Shown here: positions 18,762 to 28,072 of the stretch, one piece after another
Layout of the letters: each line of letters begins with the position of its first letter
Position numbering within the stretch: the stretch's first letter is position 1
Assembly: GCA_016704535.1 (NCBI GenBank)
Contig: JADIZZ010000007.1
Span: forward strand, 1 to 64,000
DNA length: 64,000 nt
Origin: Betaproteobacteria bacterium
GTDB lineage: Bacteria > Pseudomonadota > Gammaproteobacteria > Burkholderiales > Burkholderiaceae_C
Direction of reading: 5' to 3'
Made by a program: the position numbers and the translations under genes
The notes under the pieces: generated by a model
Told to the model about the DNA's origin: nothing
What the model saw: only the letters and a program-made list of their open reading frames with translations
Databases searched by the model: none

Positions 18762-19403
18762 ATGATCACGCTCGCCTTGTCCAAGGGCCGAATCTTCGAC
18801 GACTCGCTGCCGCTGTTGCGCGCCGCGGGCATCGAGGTGCTGGAAGACCCCGAGAAGAGCCGCAAGCTCATCATCGGCACCAGCCGCCCCGACGTGCGCG
18901 TGGTGCTGGTGCGCGCGTCCGACGTGCCCACCTACGTGCAGCACGGCGGCGCCGATCTCGGCGTGGCCGGGCTCGACGTGCTGCTGGAAGGCAGTGAAGG
19001 TCTGTACCGGGTGCTTGACCTGAACATCGCCCGCTGCCGTCTCAGCGTGGCGGTGCGCGAGGGTTTCGATTACGCCGGCACCGTCAAGCAGGGCTCGCGT
19101 CTGAAGGTGGCAACGAAGTACACCCACCTGGCTCGGCAGTTCTTCGCCAGCAAGGGCGTGCACGTCGACCTCATCAAGCTCTACGGCTCGATGGAACTGG
19201 CACCGCTGACGGGTCTGGCCGACGCTATCGTCGACCTGGTGTCCACCGGCAGCACCCTGAAGGCCAACCACCTGGTCGAGGTGGAGAAGATCATGGACAT
19301 CTCGTCGCGCCTGGTCGTCAACCCGGCAGCGCTGAAGCTCAAGCGCGAACCGCTGCGGGCGCTGATCGACGCGTTCGAGGCGGCGGTTAAGGCGCGGTCA
19401 TGA
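18762..19403 (+). CDS. hisG: ATP phosphoribosyltransferase, short form
   Basis: First enzyme of histidine biosynthesis: ATP plus PRPP gives phosphoribosyl-ATP. At 213 residues it is the short form, which in other bacteria needs the HisZ regulatory subunit; hisZ is not in this window. Start at the ATG at 18762 (MITLALSKGRIFDDSL). The PRPP-binding stretch DAIVDLVSTGSTLKANHL is at about 151-168. It overlaps the next gene by 4 nt and opens the his operon. Confidence 0.96.
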   Translation: MITLALSKGRIFDDSLPLLRAAGIEVLEDPEKSRKLIIGTSRPDVRVVLVRASDVPTYVQHGGADLGVAGLDVLLEGSEGLYRVLDLNIARCRLSVAVREGFDYAGTVKQGSRLKVATKYTHLARQFFASKGVHVDLIKLYGSMELAPLTGLADAIVDLVSTGSTLKANHLVEVEKIMDISSRLVVNPAALKLKREPLRALIDAFEAAVKARS

Positions 19404-21865
19404 GCCTTGACGGTCGCGTGAACATTCGTCACCTCGATACGAGCGGGGCCGGCTTCGAGGCCGACTTCCAGCGTGTGCTGCATTGGTCGGCCGAGACCGA
19501 CGCCGCCATCGAGACCCGCGTCGCCGAGATCATTGCCGACGTGCGCAAGCGCGGCGACGCCGCGCTGCTTGAACTGACCGCGCGTTTCGACGGCGTGCGG
19601 GCGGCCTCGGTGGCCGAGCTGGAGATCGGCGCAGATGAACTCCTCGCCGCCTTCGAGGCCATCACGCCAGCCCAGCGCAGCGCGTTGCAGGCTGCCGCCG
19701 AGCGGGTGCGTGACTACCACCAGCGCCAGCTCGACGCCAGCAGCCGCAGCTGGCATTACAGCGACAGCGACGGCACACGCCTGGGCCAGAAGGTCACGCC
19801 GCTGGACCGCGTGGGCATCTACGTGCCCGGCGGCAAGGCGGCCTACCCGAGCAGCGTGCTGATGAACGCGATTCCGGCGCACGTGGCCGGGGTGCCCGAG
19901 ATCATCATGGTCGTGCCGACGCCGGCCCGCAGGGACGGCTCGTCCAATGACACGAAGGGGGAGCGCAACGCGCTGGTGCTGGCCGCGGCCCATGTCGCCG
20001 GCGCGCACCGCGTGTTCACGCTCGGCGGCGCCCAGGCCGTGGCCGCATTGGCCTATGGCACGGCCACCGTGCCACGGGTCGACAAGATCACCGGCCCGGG
20101 CAACGCCTATGTCGCCAGCGCCAAGCGACGCGTCTTCGGCCAGGTCGGCATCGACATGATCGCCGGGCCCAGCGAGATCCTGGTGCTGGCCGACGGCAGC
20201 ACGCCCCCGGATTGGGTGGCGATGGACCTCTTCAGCCAGGCCGAGCACGACGAATTGGCGCAGAGCATCCTGCTCTGCCCCGACGCCGACTACATCACCC
20301 GGGTGCACGAAGCGATCGATCGCCTGCTGCCCGGCATGCCACGCCGCGGGGTCATCCGTGCCAGCCTGGAAGGCCGCGGCGCGTTGATCCACACACGTTC
20401 GATGGAAGAAGCCTGTGCCATCAGCAACCGCATCGCGCCCGAGCACCTGGAAGTCAGCTCGCGGGAACCCGGCCGCTGGGAGCCGCTGCTGCGCCACGCC
20501 GGCGCCATCTTCCTGGGTGCCTACACCAGCGAGAGCCTGGGCGACTACTGCGCCGGCCCGAACCACGTGTTGCCGACCAGCGGCACGGCGCGCTTCTCGT
20601 CGCCATTGGGTGTCTACGACTTCGTCAAGCGCAGCAGCCTGATCGAGGTCAGCGAAGCGGGCGCGCAGGTGCTGGGGCCGATCGCGGCCGAGCTCGCCTA
20701 CGGGGAAGGCCTGCAGGCGCATGCGCGGGCAGCCGAACTGCGGCTCGCGCCAGCCGGCGCCGCCACTGCGCAGCGCGCGACGGGGCCGCTGGCCGAACGT
20801 TTCCAGCGCACGCTGCGGCAGGACGTGCAGTCGATGCACGCCTACGCCATCCAGCCCAGTGCCGGCTTCGTCAAGCTGGACGCGATGGAAAACCCGTTCG
20901 CGCTGCCACCCGAATTGCAGCGCGAACTGGGCGAACGCCTCGGCCGCGTGGCCATCAACCGCTACACGTCGGCCTGCGTGGCCGAACTCGTTGCCGCGCT
21001 GACGCGTTTCGTCGATCTGCCGACGGGCCACAAGCTCATCGTCGGCAACGGCTCCGACGAACTCATCGACATCCTGTCGGTGGCCTGCGACGTTCCCGGC
21101 GCCACGGTGCTGGCGCCGCTGCCCGGTTTCGTGATGTACGAGATGTCGGCGAAGCTGCGCGGGCTGAACTTCGTCGGCGTGCCGCTGACGGCGGACTTCG
21201 AACTCGACGAGGCCGCGATGCTGGCAGCGATCGAGACGCACCGCCCCGCCATCACCTACATCGCCTACCCGAACAACCCGACGGCCAATCTCTTCGACGA
21301 CGCCGTCATCGAGCGCATCGTCGCCGCTATCGGGTGCCAGAACGGCCTCGTCGTCTTCGACGAGGCCTACCAGCCGTTCTCGTCGCGCACCTGGCTGCCG
21401 CGCCTGGGCCAGCACGACCACGTGCTGGTGCTGCGCACACTTTCGAAGTTCGGCCTCGCCGGTGTGCGCCTGGGTTATCTGTGCGGGCCGGCGGCGCTGG
21501 TCGACGAGATCGACAAGGTGCGCCCGCCCTACAACGTCAGCGTGCTGAACGCCGAGGCCGCGATGTTTGCGCTGGAGCACGCCGACGAGTACGCACGCCA
21601 GGCCGCGTTGCTGCGCAGCGAGCGCACGCGGCTGATGGCCGAACTGGCCGCCACGCCGGGTGTGCAGGTCTTCCCCAGCGACGCCAACATGGTGCTGGTG
21701 CGCGTGTCCGACTCGAAGCGTGCCTTCGAAGGCCTGAAGGCACGCGGCGTGCTGGTGAAACACATCGCCGGCCTGCACCCGCTGCTGGTGAACTGCCTGC
21801 GGCTGACGGTGGGCACGCCGGCCGAGAACGACCTCATGATCCGTGCCCTGAAGGAAAGCCTGTGA
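19400..21865 (+). CDS. HisD-HisC fusion: histidinol dehydrogenase and histidinol-phosphate aminotransferase
   Basis: One uninterrupted frame of 821 residues. Residues 1 to about 447 are histidinol dehydrogenase: GIYVPGGKAAYPSS, zinc ligands Gln280 and His283 in FSQAEHDE, and the catalytic pair Glu348-His349 in IAPEHLE. After a linker of about 15 residues rich in Ala, residues about 463-821 are a class II HisC aminotransferase: LDAMENPF, NPTAN, and the PLP lysine Lys683 in LSKFGLAG. The two enzymes catalyse non-consecutive steps (HisC step 7, HisD steps 9-10). Separate adjacent hisD and hisC genes are the rule in relatives. The start overlaps the hisG stop and the end overlaps the hisB start. 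Confidence 0.93.
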   Translation: MSLDGRVNIRHLDTSGAGFEADFQRVLHWSAETDAAIETRVAEIIADVRKRGDAALLELTARFDGVRAASVAELEIGADELLAAFEAITPAQRSALQAAAERVRDYHQRQLDASSRSWHYSDSDGTRLGQKVTPLDRVGIYVPGGKAAYPSSVLMNAIPAHVAGVPEIIMVVPTPARRDGSSNDTKGERNALVLAAAHVAGAHRVFTLGGAQAVAALAYGTATVPRVDKITGPGNAYVASAKRRVFGQVGIDMIAGPSEILVLADGSTPPDWVAMDLFSQAEHDELAQSILLCPDADYITRVHEAIDRLLPGMPRRGVIRASLEGRGALIHTRSMEEACAISNRIAPEHLEVSSREPGRWEPLLRHAGAIFLGAYTSESLGDYCAGPNHVLPTSGTARFSSPLGVYDFVKRSSLIEVSEAGAQVLGPIAAELAYGEGLQAHARAAELRLAPAGAATAQRATGPLAERFQRTLRQDVQSMHAYAIQPSAGFVKLDAMENPFALPPELQRELGERLGRVAINRYTSACVAELVAALTRFVDLPTGHKLIVGNGSDELIDILSVACDVPGATVLAPLPGFVMYEMSAKLRGLNFVGVPLTADFELDEAAMLAAIETHRPAITYIAYPNNPTANLFDDAVIERIVAAIGCQNGLVVFDEAYQPFSSRTWLPRLGQHDHVLVLRTLSKFGLAGVRLGYLCGPAALVDEIDKVRPPYNVSVLNAEAAMFALEHADEYARQAALLRSERTRLMAELAATPGVQVFPSDANMVLVRVSDSKRAFEGLKARGVLVKHIAGLHPLLVNCLRLTVGTPAENDLMIRALKESL

Positions 21866-22467
21866 GCAGCGAGACCCTCCACCGCGTCGCCGAAGTGCGC
21901 CGCGACACCAAGGAAACGCAGATCCGCGTGCGCATCGACCTCGATGGCACCGGCGCGGCGCAGCTGTCCACGGGCATCGGCTTCTTCGATCACATGCTCG
22001 ACCAGATCGCGCGCCACGGACTGATCGACCTCGAGATCGAGGCGAAAGGCGACCTGCACATCGACGGCCACCACACCGTCGAAGACGTGGGCATCACGCT
22101 GGGCATGGCCCTTGCGCAGGCGGTGGGCGACAAGAAGGGCATCACGCGTTACGGCCACAGCTACGTGCCGCTGGACGAGGCGCTGTCGCGTGTGGTCGTC
22201 GACTTTTCCGGCCGCCCCGGGCTGCACATGCACGTGCCCTTCAAGGCCGGCATGGTCGGCGGCTTCGACACCCAGCTGGCCTACGAGTTCTTCCAGGGCT
22301 TCAGCAACCACGCGCTGGTGACGCTGCACATCGACAACCTCAAGGGCGACAACGCCCACCACCAGTGCGAGACGGTATTCAAGGCCTTCGCACGTGCGCT
22401 GCGCATGGCCCTGACGCCCGACCCGCGCTCCGCGGGCGTGATTCCGTCCACCAAGGGTTCACTGTAG
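21862..22467 (+). CDS. hisB: Imidazoleglycerol-phosphate dehydratase
   Basis: Monofunctional IGP dehydratase of 201 residues with no phosphatase domain. A GTG start at 21862 overlaps the upstream stop as GTGA. The metal-binding His/Glu motifs GFFDHMLDQ, DGHHTVED and DNAHHQCET are in place. It dehydrates imidazole glycerol phosphate to imidazole acetol phosphate, the substrate of the HisC half of the preceding fusion protein. Confidence 0.96.
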   Translation: MSSETLHRVAEVRRDTKETQIRVRIDLDGTGAAQLSTGIGFFDHMLDQIARHGLIDLEIEAKGDLHIDGHHTVEDVGITLGMALAQAVGDKKGITRYGHSYVPLDEALSRVVVDFSGRPGLHMHVPFKAGMVGGFDTQLAYEFFQGFSNHALVTLHIDNLKGDNAHHQCETVFKAFARALRMALTPDPRSAGVIPSTKGSL

Positions 22468-22471
22468 GGCC

Positions 22472-23113
22472 ATGAAGACGGTCGCCGTCGTCGACTACGG
22501 CATGGGCAACCTGCGCTCGGTCTCGCAGGCCGTGCTGCACGTGGCCGCGGGCACCGGGTTCGACGTGATCGTCACGCGGCGCCCCGAAGAGGTGATGGCC
22601 GCCGAGCGAGTGGTGCTGCCCGGCCAGGGCGCGATACGCGACTGCATGCGCGAGCTGCACGACTCGGGCCTGAAGGACGCCGTGCTGCACGCGGCCGCAC
22701 ACAAGCCGATGCTGGGTGTGTGCGTGGGCATGCAGATGCTGCTGGACCACAGCGAGGAGCAAGACACACCCGGCCTGGGTCTGATCCCCGGCCGCGTCCG
22801 GCGCTTTCGGCTCGAAGGCCGCCTGCAGCCCGATGGCAGCCGCTACAAGGTGCCGCAGATGGGCTGGAACCGTGTCGAGCAGCACCCGCACCCGCTGTGG
22901 GACGGCGTGCCCGACCGAAGCTGGTTCTACTTCGTGCACAGCTACTACGCCGCGCCGTCGGACGCGCGCCACGTCGCAGGTGAAACGGACTACGGGGCGC
23001 GCTTTACCTGCGCCGTCGCACGAGATAACATTTTTGCCACCCAGTTTCACCCCGAGAAGAGCGCCGAACAGGGACTGGCCCTGTACCGCAACTTCCTGCA
23101 CTGGAAGCCCTGA
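22472..23113 (+). CDS. hisH: Imidazole glycerol phosphate synthase, glutaminase subunit
   Basis: Glutamine amidotransferase subunit of 213 residues that feeds ammonia to HisF. The class I triad is visible: Cys84 in LGVCVGMQ, and His193 and Glu195 in QFHPEKS. It starts at the ATG at 22472, 4 bp after hisB, in the his operon. A gap of 81 bp to hisA follows. Confidence 0.96.
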   Translation: MKTVAVVDYGMGNLRSVSQAVLHVAAGTGFDVIVTRRPEEVMAAERVVLPGQGAIRDCMRELHDSGLKDAVLHAAAHKPMLGVCVGMQMLLDHSEEQDTPGLGLIPGRVRRFRLEGRLQPDGSRYKVPQMGWNRVEQHPHPLWDGVPDRSWFYFVHSYYAAPSDARHVAGETDYGARFTCAVARDNIFATQFHPEKSAEQGLALYRNFLHWKP

Positions 23114-23194
23114 CTGCCGCCGCCCCCGACGCCGCCCTGCCGCCACGGCCTTCCAACCGCGCCCCCTTTTCCTCCACGACGCTCAGAGCGAGCC

Positions 23195-23932
23195 ATGCTG
23201 CTGATACCGGCCATCGACCTCAAGGACGGCAAATGCGTTCGCCTGCAACAAGGCGACATGCAGGCCGTCACCACCTTCGGCGACGACCCCGCCGCCATGG
23301 CCCAGCGCTGGCTGGACGCCGGCGCCCGGCGGCTGCACCTCGTTGACCTCAACGGCGCCTTCGCCGGCAAGCCGGTGAACGAGGGCGCGGTGAAGTCCAT
23401 CCTGCGGGTCGTCGGCGACAAGATCCCGGTGCAGCTGGGCGGCGGTCTGCGTGACCTCGACACCATCGAGCGCTACCTCGACGACGGCCTCAGCTACGTC
23501 ATCATCGGTACCGCGGCCGTGAAGAGCCCGGGTTTCCTGAAGGACGCCTGCACGGCCTTCGGCGGCCACGTCATCGTCGGCCTCGATGCCAAGGACGGCA
23601 AGGTGGCCACCGACGGCTGGAGCAAGCTCACCGGCCACGAGGTGGTGGACCTGGCGCAGAAGTTCGAGGACTACGGCGTCGAAGGCGTGATCTACACCGA
23701 CATCGGCCGCGATGGCATGCTCACCGGCATCAACATCGAGGCCACGGTGAAGCTGGCGCGGGCGCTGACGATTCCCGTCTGGGCTTCGGGCGGGTTGTCG
23801 GACATCGCCGATGTCGAGCGGCTTTGTGCCATCGAATCCGAAGGCGTGGCCGGCGTGATCTGCGGCCGCAGCATCTACACCGGTGCGCTGGACTTCACCG
23901 CCGCGCAGCGGCGCGCCGACGAACTGGCCTGA
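23195..23932 (+). CDS. hisA: ProFAR isomerase
   Basis: Beta-alpha barrel of 245 residues that opens the ribose ring of ProFAR. The N-terminal catalytic Asp is in LLIPAIDLKDG (Asp8), and phosphate-binding loops LGGGLRD and ASGGLSD are present, with the second Asp in YTDIGRDGML. It lies between hisH and hisF in the operon. The ATG at 23195 is preceded by GAGCGAGCC. Confidence 0.96.
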   Translation: MLLIPAIDLKDGKCVRLQQGDMQAVTTFGDDPAAMAQRWLDAGARRLHLVDLNGAFAGKPVNEGAVKSILRVVGDKIPVQLGGGLRDLDTIERYLDDGLSYVIIGTAAVKSPGFLKDACTAFGGHVIVGLDAKDGKVATDGWSKLTGHEVVDLAQKFEDYGVEGVIYTDIGRDGMLTGINIEATVKLARALTIPVWASGGLSDIADVERLCAIESEGVAGVICGRSIYTGALDFTAAQRRADELA

Positions 23933-23993
23933 AGCGACCCGGCGCACCGCCCGCTGCCAGGGGCCGGCGCGGCCGGCGCGGATAATCCGCGCC

Positions 23994-24769
<776 letters not shown>

Positions 24770-24773
<4 letters not shown>

Positions 24774-25387
24774 AAGCCAAACCCCAGGCCCACGGCCGCG
24801 ACCCCAAGTCCACCCGCCCGGTCGTCAAGCCGGCGACGCGGCACCCCGGTGAGGTCAGACTCATCGGCGGCCTCTACCGAGGGCGAAAGCTGCCCGTGGC
24901 CGACCGCCCTGGGCTGCGCCCGACGCCCGACCGCGTGCGTGAGACGCTCTTCAACTGGCTGGGGCAGGACCTGGACGGCTGGCGCGTGCTCGACGCCTTT
25001 GCCGGCAGCGGCGCTCTGGGTTTCGAGGCCGCGTCGCGCGGTGCGGCCGAAGTGCTGATGCTGGAAGTGGATGCTGCTTTGGTGGCCAGCCTTCGCGCCA
25101 GCCGCGAGCGCCTGGGCGTCACGGCACTGAAGGTCGAGCGTGCCGAGGCCATGCGCTGGATGGCCGGCTGCGCGCCGCAACGCTTCGAAGCCGTGCTGCT
25201 CGATCCGCCCTTCGACACCGAGCTGGGCGCCACGGCAGCGGCAGCCGCTGCGCGCATCGTCGTGCCCGGTGGCTTCGTCTACCTCGAAGGGTCTGAACCG
25301 CTGGCCGAGCCGCCACCCGGCTTGACAGTACACCGCAGCATGCGCGCTGGCGCGGTGCACGCGCAGTTGTTCCTGGCCGCATCCTGA
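24770..25387 (+). CDS. rsmD: 16S rRNA (guanine966-N2)-methyltransferase RsmD
   Basis: SAM-dependent rRNA methyltransferase of 205 residues. The GTG start overlaps the hisF stop. After a basic, Pro-rich N-terminus come RLIGGLYRGRKL, the RPTPDRVRETLFNWL motif, the SAM site LDAFAGSGALGFEAASRG and the catalytic motif LLDPPFD. It acts on assembled 30S subunits. In many proteobacteria it is paired with coaD, as here. Confidence 0.94.
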
Positions 25388-25445
25388 GCGGGGCTACACT
25401 GCCGCCGCCCTTGCGCTGCCCGCATCCAGCCTGGAGGAAAGCGAA

Positions 25446-25952
25446 GTGACCCTCAAAGCCCCGCTCACCGCCATCTACCCCGGCACATTCGACCCGATGA
25501 CTCTCGGCCACGAAGACCTGATGCGTCGCGCGGCGAGCCTCTTCGACCGCCTGATCCTCGCGGTGGCCGCCGGGCACCACAAGCGCACGATGTTCACCAT
25601 CGCCGAGAGGCTGGAGATCGCCACCGAAATCGCTGCACCCTACCCGAACGTCGAGGTCACGGCCTTCCGCGGCCTGCTGCGCGACTTCGTCGTCGGCGCC
25701 GGCGGCAAGGTCGTCATCCGCGGCCTGCGCGCGGTGAGCGACTTCGAATACGAGTTCCAGATGGCGGGCATGAATCGCCAGCTGATGCCCGAGGTCGAGA
25801 CCGTGTTCATGACGCCGAGCGACCAGTTCCAGTTCGTCAGCGGCACCTTCGTGCGCGAAATTGCCAGCCTTGGCGGTGATGTCTCCAAGTTCGTGGCACC
25901 CTCTGTCCTGAGACGGCTCCAGGAGCGCGTCTCCACCCAGAACGACGACTAG
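25446..25952 (+). CDS. coaD: Phosphopantetheine adenylyltransferase
   Basis: Coenzyme A biosynthesis enzyme of 168 residues that adenylates 4'-phosphopantetheine. The nucleotidyltransferase motif is in YPGTFDPMTLGHEDL, with RGLRAVSDFEYE and the distal VSGTFVREIASLGGDVS loop. A GTG start at 25446 follows a GGAGGAAAG Shine-Dalgarno sequence. It lies 58 bp after rsmD. Confidence 0.95.
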   Translation: MTLKAPLTAIYPGTFDPMTLGHEDLMRRAASLFDRLILAVAAGHHKRTMFTIAERLEIATEIAAPYPNVEVTAFRGLLRDFVVGAGGKVVIRGLRAVSDFEYEFQMAGMNRQLMPEVETVFMTPSDQFQFVSGTFVREIASLGGDVSKFVAPSVLRRLQERVSTQNDD

Positions 25953-25996
25953 GACAGAAGCGACGCTGGATCTGCGGATCCGGCAGTGGTACCAAC

Positions 25997-26272
25997 ATGG
26001 CCCTCTGGATCACCGACGAATGCATCAATTGCGATGTCTGCGAGCCCGAGTGCCCGAACCAGGCGATCTCGATGGGCGTGGAGATCTACGAGATCGACCC
26101 GCAACGCTGTACCGAATGCGTGGGCCACTTCGACGAGCCGCAGTGTGTGCAGGTTTGCCCCGTGAGCTGCATTCCGGTCAATCCTTCGTGCGTCGAGACA
26201 CCGGCCCAACTGCTCGCCAAGTTCCGTGTGCTTCAGGGTGAAGCTGCCGCCGAAGCTTCGCCTCCGGCTTGA
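25997..26272 (+). CDS. YfhL-family 2[4Fe-4S] ferredoxin
   Basis: Small electron carrier of 91 residues. The first cluster motif is C-x2-C-x2-C-x3-C in CINCDVCEPECP. The second has the eight-residue insertion typical of this family: C-x2-C-x8-C-x3-C in CTECVGHFDEPQCVQVCP. It often lies beside coaD in proteobacteria. Its last 95 bp overlap the 3' end of the convergent gene. Confidence 0.93.
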   Translation: MALWITDECINCDVCEPECPNQAISMGVEIYEIDPQRCTECVGHFDEPQCVQVCPVSCIPVNPSCVETPAQLLAKFRVLQGEAAAEASPPA

Positions 26273-26594
26273 TCGACGACGGCCGCTCCGGCTTCACCGA
26301 CCTGACCCGCGCGGTCTGCGGGCCCAGCGCCGCGAGACCGTTGCCGCGCTGAAGGGCTTCCCGGGCCAGCCGCTCGCGGCGCATGGTTTCGGCCAGGTGG
26401 ATGTCGCGCTCGGCTTGTGCCTGGGCCGCGTGAACGTCGGCAGCCGGGCGATCTTCTGTCTTGACATCCAGAGCGCGGCCGTCGGCGCAAGGGATGTCCG
26501 AGAAGCTGCGGCCTTCGGGCCCGCAGCGCCACACGCCTTGTGCGGTGCTCACCATCGGCAGGATCAGGACCAGGGCCAGCAAGTGGCTTCTCAT
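26178..26594 (-). CDS. Small exported protein, DUF4124-like
   Basis: Protein of 138 residues with an N-terminal signal peptide (SHLLALVLILPMVSTAQG) followed by VWRCGPEGRSFSDIPC, the beginning of DUF4124-type periplasmic proteins (a Trp/Tyr-x-Cys strand and a second Cys). The remainder is Arg- and Ala-rich and unstructured-looking. The ATG overlaps the pth stop (ATGA at 26591-26594). Its 3' end overlaps the ferredoxin gene by 95 bp on the other strand, so the C-terminal 30 residues may be dispensable. Function unknown. Confidence 0.7.
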   Translation of the reverse strand: MRSHLLALVLILPMVSTAQGVWRCGPEGRSFSDIPCADGRALDVKTEDRPAADVHAAQAQAERDIHLAETMRRERLAREALQRGNGLAALGPQTARVRSVKPERPSSIKPEAKLRRQLHPEAHGTWRAVGPVSRRTKD

Positions 26595-27253
26595 GTCGTA
26601 TCTCCGGGTTCAGGGTCGGGCAGCGGCGCCGCGCCGGGCGCCTCCGGCGGGCGGGGTGGCCGTGGCGGCTTGGGGCGCGGCGGCTGGGCGTGGATGAGCG
26701 CGAGTGCACGGTCCATCTCTCCGGCCAGCAGCGCATCGACGGCCTTCAGGCTCTGCTCTATCGACTTGGCGATCGCCTCGCGCTGGTCGGGCGACGGTTT
26801 CTTCAGCACGTAGTTCACCACCTCGGCCTTCGCGCCCGGGTGACCGATGCCCAGGCGCAGGCGCCAGAAGTCCAGCGTGCCCAGCATGCCGTGGATGTCC
26901 TTCAGCCCGTTATGGCCGGCGGCACTGCCGCCGAACTTCAGTTTGGCCTGGCCGGGCAGCAGGTCGAGCTCGTCGTGCACGACCAGGATCTCGCTGGGCT
27001 GGATCTTGAAGAAGCGCGCCAGCGGCGCCACCGAGGCGCCCGAGCGGTTCATGAAGGTCATCGGCTGCAGCAGCCATACCGGCTCGGCGCCGGGCCGGTT
27101 CACGCGCGCGGCCAGGCCCTGGTAGGCGCGTTCGGGCACCAGCCGTGCCCCCAGTTGTCCGGCCAGCGCGTCCACCCACCAGAAACCGGCGTTGTGGCGC
27201 GTGGCGTCGTATTCAGGGCCCGGGTTGCCCAGGCCGACGAAGAGTCGAATCAT
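26591..27253 (-). CDS. pth: Peptidyl-tRNA hydrolase
   Basis: Releases peptides from peptidyl-tRNA. The start is placed at the ATG at 27253 (MIRLFVGLGNPG), giving 220 residues; the upstream in-frame Met lacks similarity. Active-site residues are in NPGPEYDATRHNAGF (the catalytic His) and MTFMNRSG (Asn), with HDELDLLPGQ. The last 30 residues are an unusual Pro/Arg-rich tail beyond the normal end. It lies downstream of rplY, as is common. Confidence 0.95.
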   Translation of the reverse strand: MIRLFVGLGNPGPEYDATRHNAGFWWVDALAGQLGARLVPERAYQGLAARVNRPGAEPVWLLQPMTFMNRSGASVAPLARFFKIQPSEILVVHDELDLLPGQAKLKFGGSAAGHNGLKDIHGMLGTLDFWRLRLGIGHPGAKAEVVNYVLKKPSPDQREAIAKSIEQSLKAVDALLAGEMDRALALIHAQPPRPKPPRPPRPPEAPGAAPLPDPEPGDTT

Positions 27254-27281
27254 GGGAACGATTATTGGCGCCGCGGACAAG

Positions 27282-27304
27282 AAAAAGCCCCACCGAAGTG
27301 GGGC
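27282..27304 (-). terminator. Rho-independent terminator after rplY
   Basis: On the minus strand GCCCCAC-TTCG-GTGGGGC forms a 7-bp GC-rich stem with a stable tetraloop, followed by TTTTT. It lies about 30 bp after the rplY stop, between rplY and pth. Confidence 0.85.
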
Positions 27305-27334
27305 CCGAAGGGTGTAGCCAAAGGGGGGAGAGAC

Positions 27335-27991
27335 TTATCCGCCGCGACCCTTCTGCTGCTTCTCTTCCTTGCGCGGTTTGGCGCCCTTGCCCTTTTCGGG
27401 CGCCACGACCACGGTCGCCGCGACTTCTTCCTCGACCTTGGGCGTGGTCACTGCCACGATCACCGGGTTCAGCGTGCCGCGCTTGACAGCCTTGATGCCC
27501 TCGGGCAGCTTCAGGTCGCTGGCGTGCAGGCTCTGGTTCTTCGTCAGTCCTGACAAGTCGATGGTCACGAACTCGGGCAGCTGCGCAGCCAGGCACTCGA
27601 TCTCGAGGTCGGTGCGCACATGGCTCACCAGGCACTTGTCGGTCTTTACGGCCGGTGACAGTTCCTCGCCCTCGAAGTGCAGCGGCACCTTCTTGCGCAG
27701 GCGCGTCGTCTCGTCGACCCGCTGGAAGTCGATGTGCAGCACCATCGGCTTGTAGGCGTGCATCTGATAGTCGCGCAACAGCACCTTCTCGACCTTGCCG
27801 CCGATGTCCATCTCGAGGATGGACGAGTGGAAGGCTTCCTTCTTCAGGGCGAAGAAGAGTGCGTTGTGGTCGAGCTCGACCATCGCCGGCGTGCCAGCTC
27901 CGTAGACGATGCCGGGCACCTTGGCAGCGGCGCGCAGGCGGCGGCTCGCTCCGGTCCCCTGCAGCGTACGCTCGTAAGCAGTGAATTTCAT
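27335..27991 (-). CDS. rplY: 50S ribosomal protein L25/Ctc, general stress type
   Basis: Binds 5S rRNA in the large subunit. The 218-residue protein is the long Ctc form: an N-terminal L25 beta-barrel (KFTAYERTLQGTGASRRLR, VPGIVYGAG) and a C-terminal TL5-type domain (KVPLHFEGEE, LPEFVTIDLSGL). The tail is Lys/Gly-rich. Start at the ATG at 27991. It follows prs, the usual order. Confidence 0.95.
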   Translation of the reverse strand: MKFTAYERTLQGTGASRRLRAAAKVPGIVYGAGTPAMVELDHNALFFALKKEAFHSSILEMDIGGKVEKVLLRDYQMHAYKPMVLHIDFQRVDETTRLRKKVPLHFEGEELSPAVKTDKCLVSHVRTDLEIECLAAQLPEFVTIDLSGLTKNQSLHASDLKLPEGIKAVKRGTLNPVIVAVTTPKVEEEVAATVVVAPEKGKGAKPRKEEKQQKGRGG

Positions 27992-28072
27992 ATGAACTCC
28001 AAGTGGATAAGGCGCCCGCGACCAGGCGCCTGGAAGAGAGCCGGCGCGGCGCGCCGACCCGGGTCTTGCCGT

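Noticed and set aside
19181..21778. 865-codon minus-strand ORF opposite the HisD-HisC gene
   Set aside because: Shadow frame; the sense frame has both enzymes with all catalytic residues.
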